Source: Limanda limanda (Eukaryota; Chordata; Actinopteri; Pleuronectiformes; Pleuronectidae). From it: a stretch of DNA of 64,000 nucleotides. A model generated the notes under the pieces. It made no database searches. It had not been told where the DNA came from and was given only the letters and a program-made list of their open reading frames with translations. Position numbers and translations under genes: made by a program. Numbering within the stretch: the first letter of the stretch is position 1; each line of letters opens with the position of its first letter. Shown here piece by piece: positions 14,629 to 27,213 of the stretch. Where the stretch lies: assembly GCF_963576545.1 (NCBI RefSeq), contig NC_083639.1, positions 18,543,118 through 18,607,117 of the forward strand, in the 5' to 3' direction.

Positions 14629-14661
14629 AATTCGCATCTGAGCTGATTTCAGATGCGAATT
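14629..14661. repeat. Perfect 13-bp inverted repeat
   Basis: Arm aattcgcatctga (14629-14641) and its exact reverse complement (14649-14661) flank a 7-base loop. It lies in AT-rich non-coding DNA, so it is either a hairpin of unknown use or the fold of a decayed foldback element. Confidence 0.85.
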
Positions 14662-17600
14662 TGTGCTAGTTGTGTTTTTCTGAATATAGAATGAATATGA
14701 CAGCACTTTACTCTCGTTAGACTCAACACAAGAACAGAGAAGAATAAAGTTCAATAGGATATTCCAGTGTCCAATGTGCACCAAAACACAAGAGTGTTCT
14801 GAGAGCCTGAGGGCCGGAGCCAGTGTTTTGTTGAGCTAGAGGATCCAAAGTTCAGCAAATGTAATATTATTTTATTGATTACAAGTGGACCCTGATGAAA
14901 TGCTGGTTTCATTAAACCTGAATCCTAAATGGGATAAAATGATGATCATGTTTTAAAGCTAACTGTTAGCCTAGCCTGTCACCGTTTACATACTGTATCA
15001 TGGTTTAACCCTGGAGCTCTGTGGTGTTGCAGTTTCATTCAGTTATTGGCAACAGCTGTTTCATCCATGCTTTATAATCACTGGCTCAGCTGCATGACTG
15101 TGAGAGTGAGCTCACATCCAATCATATTAATGGAGATGCAACACGTGTGCGGATGTTCTCATGGCAACATTTCAACACAACACCTCAAACCGCACCTTGT
15201 GTGCTGCAGTGTTGTTGTTGCTAATTGAGCTGAAATTCACTGTTGTTTCAATTCAGTTCTGTACCCAGACGAACCTGCTCAGCTCAAGGCAGCCACCCCT
15301 CCACCCATTTCTCATTAAGAACCTCTTACACAGCAGGAGCCACAGAGTGATGCTGGTGATGGGGGACCCCCTGCTGTCTGTCTGAGACAGGGTGTGTGCC
15401 TCCCGGTCCTCAGCTCCCTCTGCCTCAGTCACTGAACCTCATGACTCCATTGATCCTCCTCAAGCTGATCTAGTTCACCAGTGACTTCCGCTCAGTTCAT
15501 CTAAAGGTTAATAAGGCATCTTTACGTATGAAAAGAGATACGTCTGCTTCCTACTGTGTAACCGTCACTGCTCATGTACATCAATGCGTCATCCATGTTG
15601 TACATGGTTGTTAAGCAGCGCAGCCACTAGAGGACAGCGCAGAGTCGAAGGTTTCTGACAACAACCAATATGGCGATGGAGGAGGAGGTTATGATATGTA
15701 CGTTTTAAGAAAGAGGCTACAGCATCCGTTTGTCCCTGTGCCCGGGAGATCTAACATCATATAGATACCTGCAGTTTTCCTTAAAATGTGACGCTATTGT
15801 TGAAACTTCTTCCTCGTGTCCTGTGATCGTCTGCTTGAACTACTGGCAAAACTGCCCCCCACCGTATAGGTACACAAATCTAACGTTGAGTATAAATTAG
15901 CCTTAATGAGGATGAGTCTACAACATGCTTCTAAACACCTTGATTATAGAGAAGTGCCAGGCTGTTTCATGCTTATTGATGGAGGTAACACTTACATGTA
16001 ATTGAAATCAACCGCTCTAAGGAAAATTATTTTAACAGTAACTTAAACCTGAACTTTATTTATGTAAGGCCAACAGAGCTGAGTGAAAGAGGATGCAGTT
16101 TAAGGCTGATAAGACCGACACACCTCTTTATAAATGTTTAAATCCTGGTGCTACTTGTTTAATTGGATGAGCACTAACATATGTAAGTCACTTTTCCCGT
16201 GGCAATCAACAGCTCCACTGGGAACATAGTAAAGTCATTTAGCAGCCGTCCACAACGGCTACAAATCTAATCAGCAGAACTCCACGGAAAGCCGTTCTTT
16301 CAACCTCGGCTGCTCAATTTGTCAGATCCAATCTTTATCCAATTTTACAAATCTTTCACTGAGAGTCAGTGGAGCCGCGAGGAAACGGCAACCGCTGCTC
16401 ACACCCAGCAGCAACTTGGTTCTGAATGTTTATCTTGTTTTTTTTGTTACATCTACTGTCACACATCTTAAGAGTTTCAGTCTCACATACATACAGACAC
16501 ATCAACAATTTTTTTAGTTTTCACTCTATTTCCTTTTTGAATTTAGGCTTGTCACTCATTGTCCACTGAGGCCTGTTTCTCAAGGTCGACACTTGAAAAC
16601 TTTTTGACAAGATTTGGCTTTTGTGTCCCGAGACCTCCACATACCCATAATACTTTGGGAAATTATAAAAACTGTGCCCAATCAATACTATGTTGCTATA
16701 GGAATATGAAATAACTGTAAAAAAAAAAGCAGAAAGTACAGTAAAGATATGATTATGCAAAGGCACATCGCAAGATTTTTTCAAAATCAAGAATATGCAT
16801 GGTTGTATTCTAATAAGAGTACACACACTATTGCTTAGTGCATAATATGTACAGTCAGTTTAAGTCTACTGGATATGCTGAGTTTTCTGTGCACATTAAA
16901 TTATTTAAAGCAAGCTGCATTCATATTTTTGTTTGTTTGTTCTTGTGTGCCCCTTGAGGAGTCACACTGGAACAAGCTGTAAACACACAGCGGCTATGGT
17001 GAACATGGTGAACAAACAGTTGTATTTTCCACATCCAGCAGACAGATTTTAAATTTTTTATTATCAGGGTTATGGCAATATTGAGTTGAGTTAAATTTAA
17101 GATTTCTAAAGACCTTTTTTTAAGACCATAATAAATTAAGTTCAAGACTTCAAGTACGGCAGATATGAAGGAATCGGAGTCCAAGTTATCTCTTAAACTA
17201 CAGGCAGAGACAGTAAGTATCCACAGTCCTTCCCACAGCTAGAGAGGAAACTGAGATCAACCTTGAATAAGGCATTTGTATCAGTTCTACATTGGTCTTG
17301 TTTGTGGTTTTATTAGAGCATGCTAATATGTGTATCATTTAGAGAGAGCTAAAACACATGGAGACTTTACAAACCATACATGCCACCAAAACGTTTATCT
17401 TAAAAGGAGAGGCAAACTCTCCTCTTCACCACATTCATGTCGCATCAATACATTTCACTGACTTGACCTCTGATGGAGTCCTTGTGATTTACTGGTTGCA
17501 GATTCAGGATCTCTGCTGTGGCCACATCATGATTGATCGTGGATTGTGACCTGGATGGTGGACGGTGATCGTGTTGACGACGAGATTGTTCCCTTCATCT

Positions 17601-17700
17601 TGGTCGGACGTTTCCTTATGTACAAATATTTTAAACATTGATACACCTCTTCATTTATGTTAGAAGCTTGTTTTTCTTATTAATGTTATAAACATTATTT
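14662..17700. other. Non-coding stretch, no gene recognised
   Basis: No supported exon. Around 15600-15690 the words ccactagaggacagcgcag and aatatggcgatggaggagg could suggest a first exon or a dispersed repeat, but the frame stops after eleven codons and no donor site follows. Confidence 0.4.
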
Positions 17701-17885
17701 TATTTTAGTCTTGTAGCATCTTTTGCATTGCTGTCCATCCTGGGAGAGGAATCTCTGAGGTCTCTGGGTCTTTTCCTCTTTAATTTTTTGGTTGCTTTTA
17801 CTCACTCTAGTCAAAGGTTAAGTGCAGAGGGGCTGATTGAGATTTGTTAATATGGACCCAAATAAAATTTGACTTATTAACAATT
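17701..17885 (+). repeat. L2-type LINE 3' tail relic
   Basis: Ordered words ctgtccatcctgggagagg, tctctgaggtctctgggtc, cctctttaattttttgg, aaggttaagtgcagagggg and the terminal caaataaaatttgactta. This is the order I associate with the 3' untranslated end of abundant fish L2-type LINEs, which end in short ttgact-like repeats. No ORF2 protein precedes it in readable form. The family assignment is from memory. Confidence 0.45.
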
Positions 17886-19984
17886 TTTATTGGCTACTTG
17901 TCTAAGATTCTTTATAAACATCTAAATCTTACCTTCCAGATCTATTAATAGCCTGTCTCAGGGGTCACCACGAAAGAACAGTGCAAATAGTAAAGTCTGT
18001 AATGTGTGTCAGATGAAGGAGACAGCACCACTTCACAGAATACAGTTCCAACATCCCTACTTACCTCCGCTAACACGTCTGTTAATGTCACATCACCCGT
18101 TACCCATGTAGAATATAAATACATTTACCCTGAGTCAGAAATCAAATCATATTATCAGCTTTTCAGGTAATTGGCTGAGATAATGGCTCATCAATAATTA
18201 AGAATGATAGCACTGCTGGAGCTGATTTATTACACGTATCTAATGTTGGCACAAATCAGTGCCTCTGTGTTACAGTAAAGCAGAAGGGAAACGGCAGCGA
18301 GTGAATAAACAGGTTTAATCTGAGCTCTGCGGCGACTCTGAGAATCCTGCAAATCAGTTTATTCATGCGGCTTCACAGCAGGGATTGCGCTCGAAGTGTT
18401 CAGTGGAGGAGAGCAAACTTCTGCTGTATTTTTGTCTGATCAGCTTTGTTGTGGCAAAATCTCCTGTAATTGATGACAGAGACATGCTCTCTCCAGGCAA
18501 ATCAGTTTAAAGCGAGATGACAGATGGAGGCAGAGGTTGCTGGGAAAAAAGCGGCTCATCTGTCCTCCCTCTGCCTGGGTGACGGAAGCATGAAGCTGTC
18601 ATTTTCATTCGCTCCACCACTTGCTCTTCTCCTTCATTCACAACTCAATCCACAGCAGCCGGCTCTGGTCAACTCTAATACTGGATTTGTGTCCTGATCT
18701 TCACACGCTCTGGAAATGGATGGATGAAGATCCAGTGCATTACAATTTTTGAAATTTTAGGAAAAACACGTGCTTGCTTTTGCCTAGAAAGAAGATAGAT
18801 ACCGTTGTCATGACTGCAAGATAAATTTAGCAAGTTGCAAATTGACAAAACAACGTATATAGCATTATATTAAGCATACAGAAAACACAGCGGTTAGTCA
18901 GGAAGACAACAAATAAGCTCATTTTCCAAATTACCAAACTCTTCTTTTAGATCTTAAATCATTCATAAGACGCAGCATTAAGGCTTCTTAAAATAGGGAA
19001 AAGATTCAAGAGATTTCAAGAATAAGGTTGTAATATTACAAGAATAAAGTATAATGTCAAGGTGTAGTTGGTTGGTTATTGTGCTTTTCAAATGGGTTAA
19101 GTAGATCTCAAAACACATATTCTTGCAATATTAGGAGTTTGTTATATGTATTAACATAATTAATCTTTTTAAAACCCAATTCGTTTATTTGCATAATATT
19201 ATGTCTTTAATAGGACAGGATGGCCCTAATACTCTGTCGTACCTTTAAGCATTAAAAGATTGTCTTTGGATTTAAACTGCATAACATGGTCTCGTAGCGG
19301 TCATTTAGGGAACCTTTTATTTCACAGGCATGCCGCTCGAGCATCAGCACTGCCCTCTTGCTCTCATTTGCCTTCCCGGCTTTATAGCTTTCTGTGGCTG
19401 GGGAAAAGTATTGAAAGCCTAATATGTTGATGTGAGGCCATTTAACTTGATAAGTATTTAAATCTTCTGGCCCCTTGCGTGGTTTTATCAGAATCCAACC
19501 TACAATTCGAGTCTCTGGCAAGAAATGTGATGTTGTGAGATTGGCAATATCTGTTCTTGTGTTGTCATAGACCTAGCAGCTTGTTAGTGAAGAGATTTTG
19601 TCTTAAAATTGTTTATGAATATACTTCCAGGACAGGGGACGCTTTACAGTAAGTAAGGCAGAAAAGACAAGAACAGAGGTAGGAGCTGCACATTTGTGAG
19701 GATGTCAATGCATCTGCCATTCTCTAAAGGTCAACAGCCTCAGCCTGCCGCAGCGCAGGTGTTGAGTGGAAACATAGAGACCAGACAGTAGGTGACGACA
19801 CTTCCAAACAAAGAAGCTTTTATTTTGAGAACCTTTGAACTTGAGTCTGAAGATTGTGTTGATTGCTTAACACACCTCTGAAATAGCTGACATTCAATGT
19901 ATGAAAAACACTTATTCAGTAAATCAAACTTGTATATAACCCAGAAATGTGAACAGTAATCAAGCTTATTCAGGTTCATTTGAA
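17886..19984. other. Non-coding stretch, no gene recognised
   Basis: AT-rich sequence, no exon or element identified. The 89-codon minus-strand frame at 19252-19521 has no recognisable motif. Confidence 0.4.
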
Positions 19985-20225
19985 TAAAAAAAACATTCAG
20001 TATAAAATCTTCTGCACCATACCATGTTTATAAAAAGCTCTGCACACATCGTCCAGCACAGATCATTAAACATTAAAAAGTGACAGTATATTGTAGAACT
20101 GTTTGAGGAGGACTCACTAATGATAAGGAATGATTCTGAAGTAGCTCCAGAGCTTTAACACGTGACAAAAGATCAGAACATTTCAACCAGGCAGGTGTAG
20201 ATTTTGCACTGCACCACTTTAAGGT
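19985..20225 (+). repeat. Dispersed repeat family A, copy 2
   Basis: It shares with copy 1 the words tataaaatcttc, tgtttataaaaagctctgcacac, tatattgtag, gactcact-atgat-aag and the caggcagg...tgcact tail. It shares with copy 3 the words gattctgaagtagctccagagc and the aggcaggt...tgcact tail. Because different segments are retained in each copy, this one bridges the other two. Confidence 0.65.
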
Positions 20226-23200
20226 TTTCAGTATAAAACCCCAAATATAACATGTGAAATTTATTGGATAAATCCATCAACCTCATATATTTTGAATGGT
20301 GGATTTTGTAAGGGCTTAAAATAAAGAAAAAAAAAATATATATATATATTATTTGTGAAAGTAATTGTCAGTAGCCCTCCATATACTCCAAACGGAACAA
20401 TCTCATGTGCTTGATAAGCAGATTTTTACTGGTTTTGTTTGTTTGTACTGAGAATTTGGCTCCGTCAGCAAAGGATCAGCACAAGTTACTCACATGTGTG
20501 GCCGGCTGAAAGCAGCCCTATGAATAATCTGGATAAATAATGCACACTAAGTGGCAGCCACTGCCTGCCAGCTGTGGCACATCCTCCTCTGCATCCATCC
20601 AAGGAGCTGATCACTCTGGGTCTCTGCCCAGTCACTTACTTAGACAGAGGACAAAAGTAACAAAGTAAGACATACTTCATTGCTGTGTTTAAGTGGTACA
20701 GATACCTCAAAAACCAAACTTGAGTATTTATTTTACTGAAGACATTTTATTCTTACTCCGCTCATTTTAAACCAAAATTATATCTGCACTTTCTACCCCT
20801 TTTCGAAACAGCCCATTGGTTTCATTTTAATACATTTGAGGGATATTTTTTATCAGGGAAGTTTTTATTTGTATGCATCATCAGGTGCTGCCTTCCCTAC
20901 ATCCAAAGTGATTTTGACCTAAATGGACAATAACACAGAAAAGAAACATTCTTGTTGTCTATCAGTGCAGAATACCCACAACTATTAACACAGACCACAG
21001 ACAATTGAGGAAGACTCAACGAAGAAGAAGGGCCACACATGAACTATAGGGGTAACACTTTAACCCTGTTTAGTAAATTGTTTATTATATTTAAAGTTGG
21101 AAAAAGTCTTTAAACCATATGAATGTGACACGAGTCTCAGTTACAGGCGGTAGTGATGACCCTCTAAGGGGAACCTTTCACTTTTATACTCTTTCATTTC
21201 ACAGCCTGTTCTTGTAAACAGTTACTTGAGTTAAGATGTTGGATCAGTTCATTTACTGGATTTTTTTATTTTAAGTAAAGAATGTGTGTACTTTCACCAC
21301 CTCTGGACTAAGAAATCCAACAGTGTTGTTTAGTTTGAGCCTTTAAATAATAGCACATGGGCAAATGACGGACACATGTTGGTGGTGCTGCCTGTTGCCA
21401 GAGTGCTGAATCATGTCTGCTATTGACAAGCTGGGCTCTGACCTTGGGAGGTGTCTCCCTCTGCCTGATTGATGACAGAGAGATGCCAAGAACCACCAAG
21501 CCTTCATCCTGATCCCCACTGAGACCCAGACCCACCAAACTGTCCCATTGCTGATGAAGTCTAAAATCACATAACTGTGTTTTGTTGCTTTGCATTATGT
21601 TTGTGCTTATCTGTGTTTTTATTAGGCTTTAACCTAGCAGACTGCATTGCCACTGGAACAATACAGTAGTTGATGATGTGTGTGTTTAAACAGAGCCACT
21701 GCAGAGTTATGTTACGTATAATAAATGGACACCTGGTTACTAACGGCTTCCTAGTAAGTCTTTCATAGGTGGGATTTTAATATCAAACTGAATTCGCGCG
21801 GTTTTGTCTGAATCCTGGTGTTTCCATAACAAAACTAAGGAGGGATTATCATATTTACTAATTCCATAGTTACCCACAGCTCCTATGTATGTGCTCATCA
21901 CCCCTCATCGCCATCCAGTGCGTGACACTTTACGTGTTCCAAATGACAGCAGTGACATCTGCTGGACAGAGTCAATGCAAGAGGGAGCAAATAAACCGAA
22001 GGCCACAGTCAGAAAACCTACAAATTGTCAGTGATTTGTTTAGTTTATATTTATGCATTTGATGTAATATATACTATGGTGTGGCCTTGTCAGAGAGATT
22101 CATCTTTAAAACAGTGATTTAAGCAACATTTCATGGTGGCTCATTTGTGTAGCTGTTGATGATACATTTCCCCTAGAGAGCGCTATATCTCTTTTTTTAC
22201 ACAACAGTGTCATCCACTTGATCCATTGGACACATGCAGCTTGTCAGAGGGAAACAGGGGGGTGTTCATGAGGAGTAAAGCTGAAGCAAATCAACAATGA
22301 GATTGTGTGTTTGAGTACAACTCACAAATATACTTAATTACACGACTAATTTTAGAGACATGCTATATTATTGCAAAAGTTAAATAAGTTTCTCTCCTAT
22401 CCTTTTAGGACCTTATTTGTGTATTGTTCTTTCAAAAACGAACTAGTTGTCTAAAAAATGGCTGCATGTTAAATGATTCCAAAGGACAAACTGAACATGA
22501 GGTAGGTACCAATTTAAGAAAAAATGTAAAGCACCTCTGCCCTAAGCAACAAGATGAATATGTTTCTGGATGGAAAATGTTCCAGAATGAGAGGCTTTAA
22601 ATGATCATATTCTGGGGGAAATTATAATCATATCTAAGAAAACAATTATAGAATATTTACATCAAATTAAAAGGTTAAATATAAAACACTTCCATAAAGC
22701 ACATGTAGACGAACAAGTAATTGACACTGCCTATGTCTCCTCCGCCAGTTTCATCAATTAGGATTGGCTGAGACGACGTCACTTGGGAGGAGCTGTTTAA
22801 AAAACCAGACACATCATCCATATTCACATATATAATCAGAAAGCAAGTGTGTACACAGACATAGATCCCTATTTCACTATACCGATAATTGTAACTCCCA
22901 ATAACATAACTAAATGAGGAAATGATTTTACATTAGTGGACTGTTGGCATTGTTGATCGCGCATTGTCGAGAGAGTGAAATTATTGCACATATAAGAGAA
23001 TTGCCTGTAACACTGGTCCTGTACAAGGTGCAGCTTTTGCTTTCAAGCAGCATTCAGATGTGGGCTACTTCAGTTAATGGTGCCGCAAATGTGGGCCAAA
23101 TACAGTTTACCTTAACAAATGGGGGCACTTTCTTTTATTACAAACATGCGGTGTTCTCCGCAAGGTGCAATCTGAATGGGAACCTGAGGTGGCCCTTGTG

Positions 23201-25682
23201 GTTAATAATGAATATGGGAACCCAAATGTTATTATTCCACGTGGTACGTGGGCCAACTGAGATGTGGGTCAAATCTGTACCAAATCATTTTGCTACGTCT
23301 GAGTACAGTGTGTTTGTTTTGTTGAATGTCAGGAAGATAAGTGTGGATCTTGATTAGTTGGATGTGTTTATTCTAACTTCAGCTGCTGTGTGCTGGATTG
23401 TGTTCAGGACAGTTAATGAATCATCAGCACACAGGCGTTTCATTGCTCTCATGAAAAAGTCTTGCCAATATTTGCACTTTGATTTGCACCAGAGATGAAT
23501 GTGATTTCATGTAGCAGCTGCGATATCTACAAAGTGCTAATTCCACTGACTACACAACTGAAATAAGATGCAGTGTAAACTTGGTTTCTCTTCATGTGGA
23601 TATTATACTCAGATGTTGCCATTGTTTTGTGGAGCTAGAAAAGACAAGAGTTGTTTCCTCATGAGTTATTTATTATGTTTGTGAATTTCAAAAAAACATG
23701 GAAATGGATATAGAAGCATTTGTGCATTGAGTTGCGTGGTTTATGTGTGAGATTATGATGTTATGTGATGCTATGTATCTCTCATAGGGCCTATCATATG
23801 TATACACAGCAACAAACATATGTGTATACTTATAATATAAACACACAACTTAGTATTTTGTAATACAGAGAGTGACTCAAGCTTTTCATTGCCAGCGACT
23901 GCTTAATGTTATTGTTGTGCATTTGATAATAACAAATCTTGACTCTTGAATCTTGAATCTTGAACAAATGTAAGTGTATTTGACAGCTTTTTGTAGCCGA
24001 GCTGCTGCTTCCAGGAGGCTTTTAATGCAAAAGGCAACATGTTCCACATTGTTTTGTTGTATGTTTCCCTTGTCTCAAGGTAAAACAAACAAGACAGACA
24101 ACATGCTGAGTGAGAGTGATGGGGAGCCAAATGAGAAGAGATTTGTGTGGAGGAAACACCAAGGCTTTCAGAGAGGTTTGGATCAATAAAACAGGGAAGT
24201 GATTCCTCAAATACATTGAATGTTATTGTCTTTTAAAAGCCTTTCTCTTATCCTGTCAAATAAAGATCCTAATCCTTACGTGCTCAATGAGTTAGAAAGA
24301 TATTTAATCCCACCTTGTTACATGCTTCCACTTCAGTCACATCAATTTGACAACTCTGTAGGAATCTTTGCGGAAGAAAGGAAAGTAACGGATGTTGTAA
24401 ACAAAATGTCTGTGTTGAAGAAATGGTGGACCAGAACAAAGAATACAATATGCTTGGTGGGAGTGGATGTGAGCTTGGAAGCATCTCAAGAAAGAACACT
24501 TGAGCTTTTACAGCCATTAGAGGGTAATTTAAAAGAAACCTTCTTTTCTACACAGGAAACAACACAGCTCCTGAGCCAATTAGGTTCCTATGGGGCTTTG
24601 AGCATTTAGATACATATGCTATCACACGTCAGAAGCTGGGGGTGTGTCACAGCAAGGCTGCTTTGGTTCTTTCTTCGCATCACTGAACAAAGTGGAAGCC
24701 TGTGAGGAGGCAGATGACATGAGGGACCAGTCGATTACTGCGACATGTCCTCTGTCTCAATTTTCCCTGCATGTGCTCTGAAAACAAAACTGATGGGTTC
24801 AGACCTCGATCATCGCTGTATTGTTCACCCAAATGAAAACAGCAGTGGCTCCCAAATGGTGTGCCACAATACACTGGTGGGTAAGCACAGGTGTAGTGTG
24901 GGATTTAGTTCCTTCGTTGTTATTGCACTATACGGCTATTCAAAGTGTGATGGATGCTTTTTTTTTTTTTTTGCTATATCAGAACATTCACTCAACCTGT
25001 GACACGTCAAAAGGTCAAGAAAGACAGCAACGAAATGAACTAAAATCCATGTAGAAATCACCAGTGCAGGCAACTAAAGAGAAGGACTGTAGAAAATACC
25101 ACAAAAGCTGTCTTAAGGCTTCAGCTGGGTCTGGGATCTCTACAACCCACAGCTCTCAGTGTTGGGAGAAGTTGGCTAATGCTTACATTGTGTGAAGCAA
25201 GCTGAGGAAAAGTACTAGGAAGCAAAACTATTCCACCCACGTTGAGAGAAACATCTAAAGACTGCAGGATTTGAACCAGAGGCGTCAAAACCGTATGTTG
25301 GTTTTGCGAAAGTGTCTGATGGCGATAAGCTTTGTGCAAGTGGGCTGTATTGCAAAGCAGAACTGTGCCTGAGGTGCTCATGATGCTGTGCAGATGATGA
25401 ATTGCTTTAGGGCTCGGAAGTCTCACCTCTTCTTCCAACTGCACAGAGATGGAAGGTGATCAACAAATTCCATTTCCAAAATGAAAATCTGTAATGCAAT
25501 AATGAGGAATACATCCTCTGGAAGCTACAAATATCTCAATCAAGCGAATCTTTAGTCTGTTGCAGTGAGTCACGAACATCCCTCCTCTAGATAGACTTTA
25601 GTGACTCACTAAAGTTATGACATTATTATGACATTTACTACAGTTTGTTTTATGAACAAATTGCAGTGTCCATTTAGTAAAT
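20226..25682. other. Long non-coding stretch, no gene recognised
   Basis: No conserved exon was found. There is a short tandem gaatctt series at about 23940-23962 and a poly-T at 24959-24972. The longest frames (22944-23357 plus, 24220-24609 plus) show no domain, and their composition follows the background. Confidence 0.4.
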
Positions 25683-25687
25683 GTTTT
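25683..25687. repeat. Target-site duplication, left copy (gtttt)
   Basis: Five bases directly abut the TG end of the solo LTR and are repeated exactly at 26333-26337. Confidence 0.7.
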
Positions 25688-26332
25688 TGTTAAAGGTAGG
25701 TATGTATATGAGCGGCTGAGCTCGGTGTAAATAACTCTCAGGAGTACTTGGAGATTCAGGTAGAAGAGGGGATTTTATTATTCCCACAAAGTTAGGCCGA
25801 CAAGGCAGAATTATGAAAGTAAATATAAAATAAAACAAAAGAGCGAAAAACAAACACTTCGAAATAAGAAAATAAATAGGCACAGTGGCCAAAAAAAATA
25901 CTTACAATAACAATATACTGTTTAAGCAAACACTTAAAATGGAGAGCTCTCAGACCCTATAGCAGCAGCTCTCCTAGACTCACGTCTTCCCATGTCCGGC
26001 CTTTTCAGACTCAATGAACAGCCCGGCTTAAATGGGACTAACCACGCCCCTTACAATTGGAACATTCCAATATACCATTAAACACAGGGGTGTCCCAGGT
26101 AAGGCCAGCTTCATAGCTTTAATCAGCTTAAACGCTAAAACTCCATATGGCTGGTTACATAACCGGCAACATATTAACACACAACTGTTCCATGAAGGCA
26201 TAGCCTACTAATAATACAACAGATTGTATACAGACCCAGACACGTAACACACACAGACAACATTTATACAGATAACACGTGTCAACAGGACAGTTCAATA
26301 TTGCCGTGACGGGCGCCGTGCGCTCCGTCACA
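25688..26332 (-). mobile_element. Solo LTR of an LTR retrotransposon
   Basis: A 645-bp unit that starts with TG and ends with CA when read on either strand and is flanked by an exact 5-bp direct repeat (gtttt). Read on the minus strand it starts TGTGACGGAGCGC. It carries a GC-box-like ggggcgtgg and a tttaag TATA-like word near 26030-26050, then an AATAAA signal at 25779-25774, about 90 bases before the end, as expected for U3-R-U5 order. No internal gag/pol lies on either side, so this is a solo LTR left by LTR-LTR recombination. A 5-bp duplication fits Gypsy-type or retrovirus-like elements, and I cannot tell which. Confidence 0.75.
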
Positions 26333-26337
26333 GTTTT
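26333..26337. repeat. Target-site duplication, right copy (gtttt)
   Basis: Exact match to 25683-25687 on the other side of the solo LTR. Confidence 0.7.
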
Positions 26338-27181
26338 CATTTCTCATCTTAATGAATCCAACTGTGGAGAGAAATCTCAAAATCCCTTTGCAGGACTTGA
26401 CAGGAAATGGCGAGAATCCATGCAATGTGCAGTGGTGCTTGGCGAAGCCTGATCAACTTCAGTTTAGGAACTAGGAACATGAATTAATGCTATATAAAAT
26501 TAGAGATTCAATGATTGCATCCTGTCTAAAGCTACACAGTAAAAACATCTATTAAAATGTCCCCCTTTTGAATTGAGGCAAAATGTCTCCAGACACTAAT
26601 AATTAACGTGACTCAAAATATTATCAGAAACAACCAGAGGCTAGTTTCAGGGTCTGTTTGATACATTAGGGGAGAACTAAATACATGTCATGTGTTCAGT
26701 TTCAGAGCGCATGCTCCAAGAATTCTCACCAGCACAAAAAGACAAGCTCGAAATCTGCTGGCCTGAAAAGCCTTCCATTAATCCCTTTGCTGGTATGCTT
26801 CCAGGCTTCCACAATGTTATCGGAGCAGGCTGGTACAGGACTTGCTGACAGCTTCATTAGTTGTACCAACTCCTTTCAAATTAATCTTTGGCTGTGCATA
26901 TTTTTCAGCTTAAATTAAAAGGTGAAAAATTGGGAATAGCAAATAGCTTCAAGCGGATGAGACGCTCATTCAAACTAATGCTCCAAATTAAGAGTTCTGC
27001 ATTGCTCTTAAAATGTAATTGCTTTAAGAGTCAAATTGTGTTTGGTCAAAGAGCCGAGGCAAGAACGTTATTAAATGATTTATTATTTTCTAAACACGAC
27101 ACAAACATGAGATTGTCCTGATTGAAAGAGACAGCCACTCTCCCCCTGTGAGAGTAGCATGGGTTCTTGTCAATAACGGAT
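26338..27181. other. Non-coding stretch, no gene recognised
   Basis: Nothing beyond short motif-free frames. Confidence 0.4.
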
Positions 27182-27213
27182 GTTGTTAGTGTTCATGCAT
27201 GAACACTAACAAC
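27182..27213. repeat. Perfect 32-bp palindrome
   Basis: gttgttagtgttcatg is followed at once by its exact reverse complement, with no spacer, centred on catg|catg at 27197/27198. It is isolated in unique-looking AT-rich DNA with no neighbouring gene. Confidence 0.95.

Noticed and set aside
15655..15705. Possible first exon beginning atggcgatggaggagg
   Set aside because: The frame stops after eleven codons with no usable donor site. It is probably part of a repeat.
25255..25320. Possible minus-strand tRNA gene or tRNA-derived SINE (ggttcaaatcc, a B-box-like word)
   Set aside because: No A box at the right distance and no cloverleaf could be drawn.
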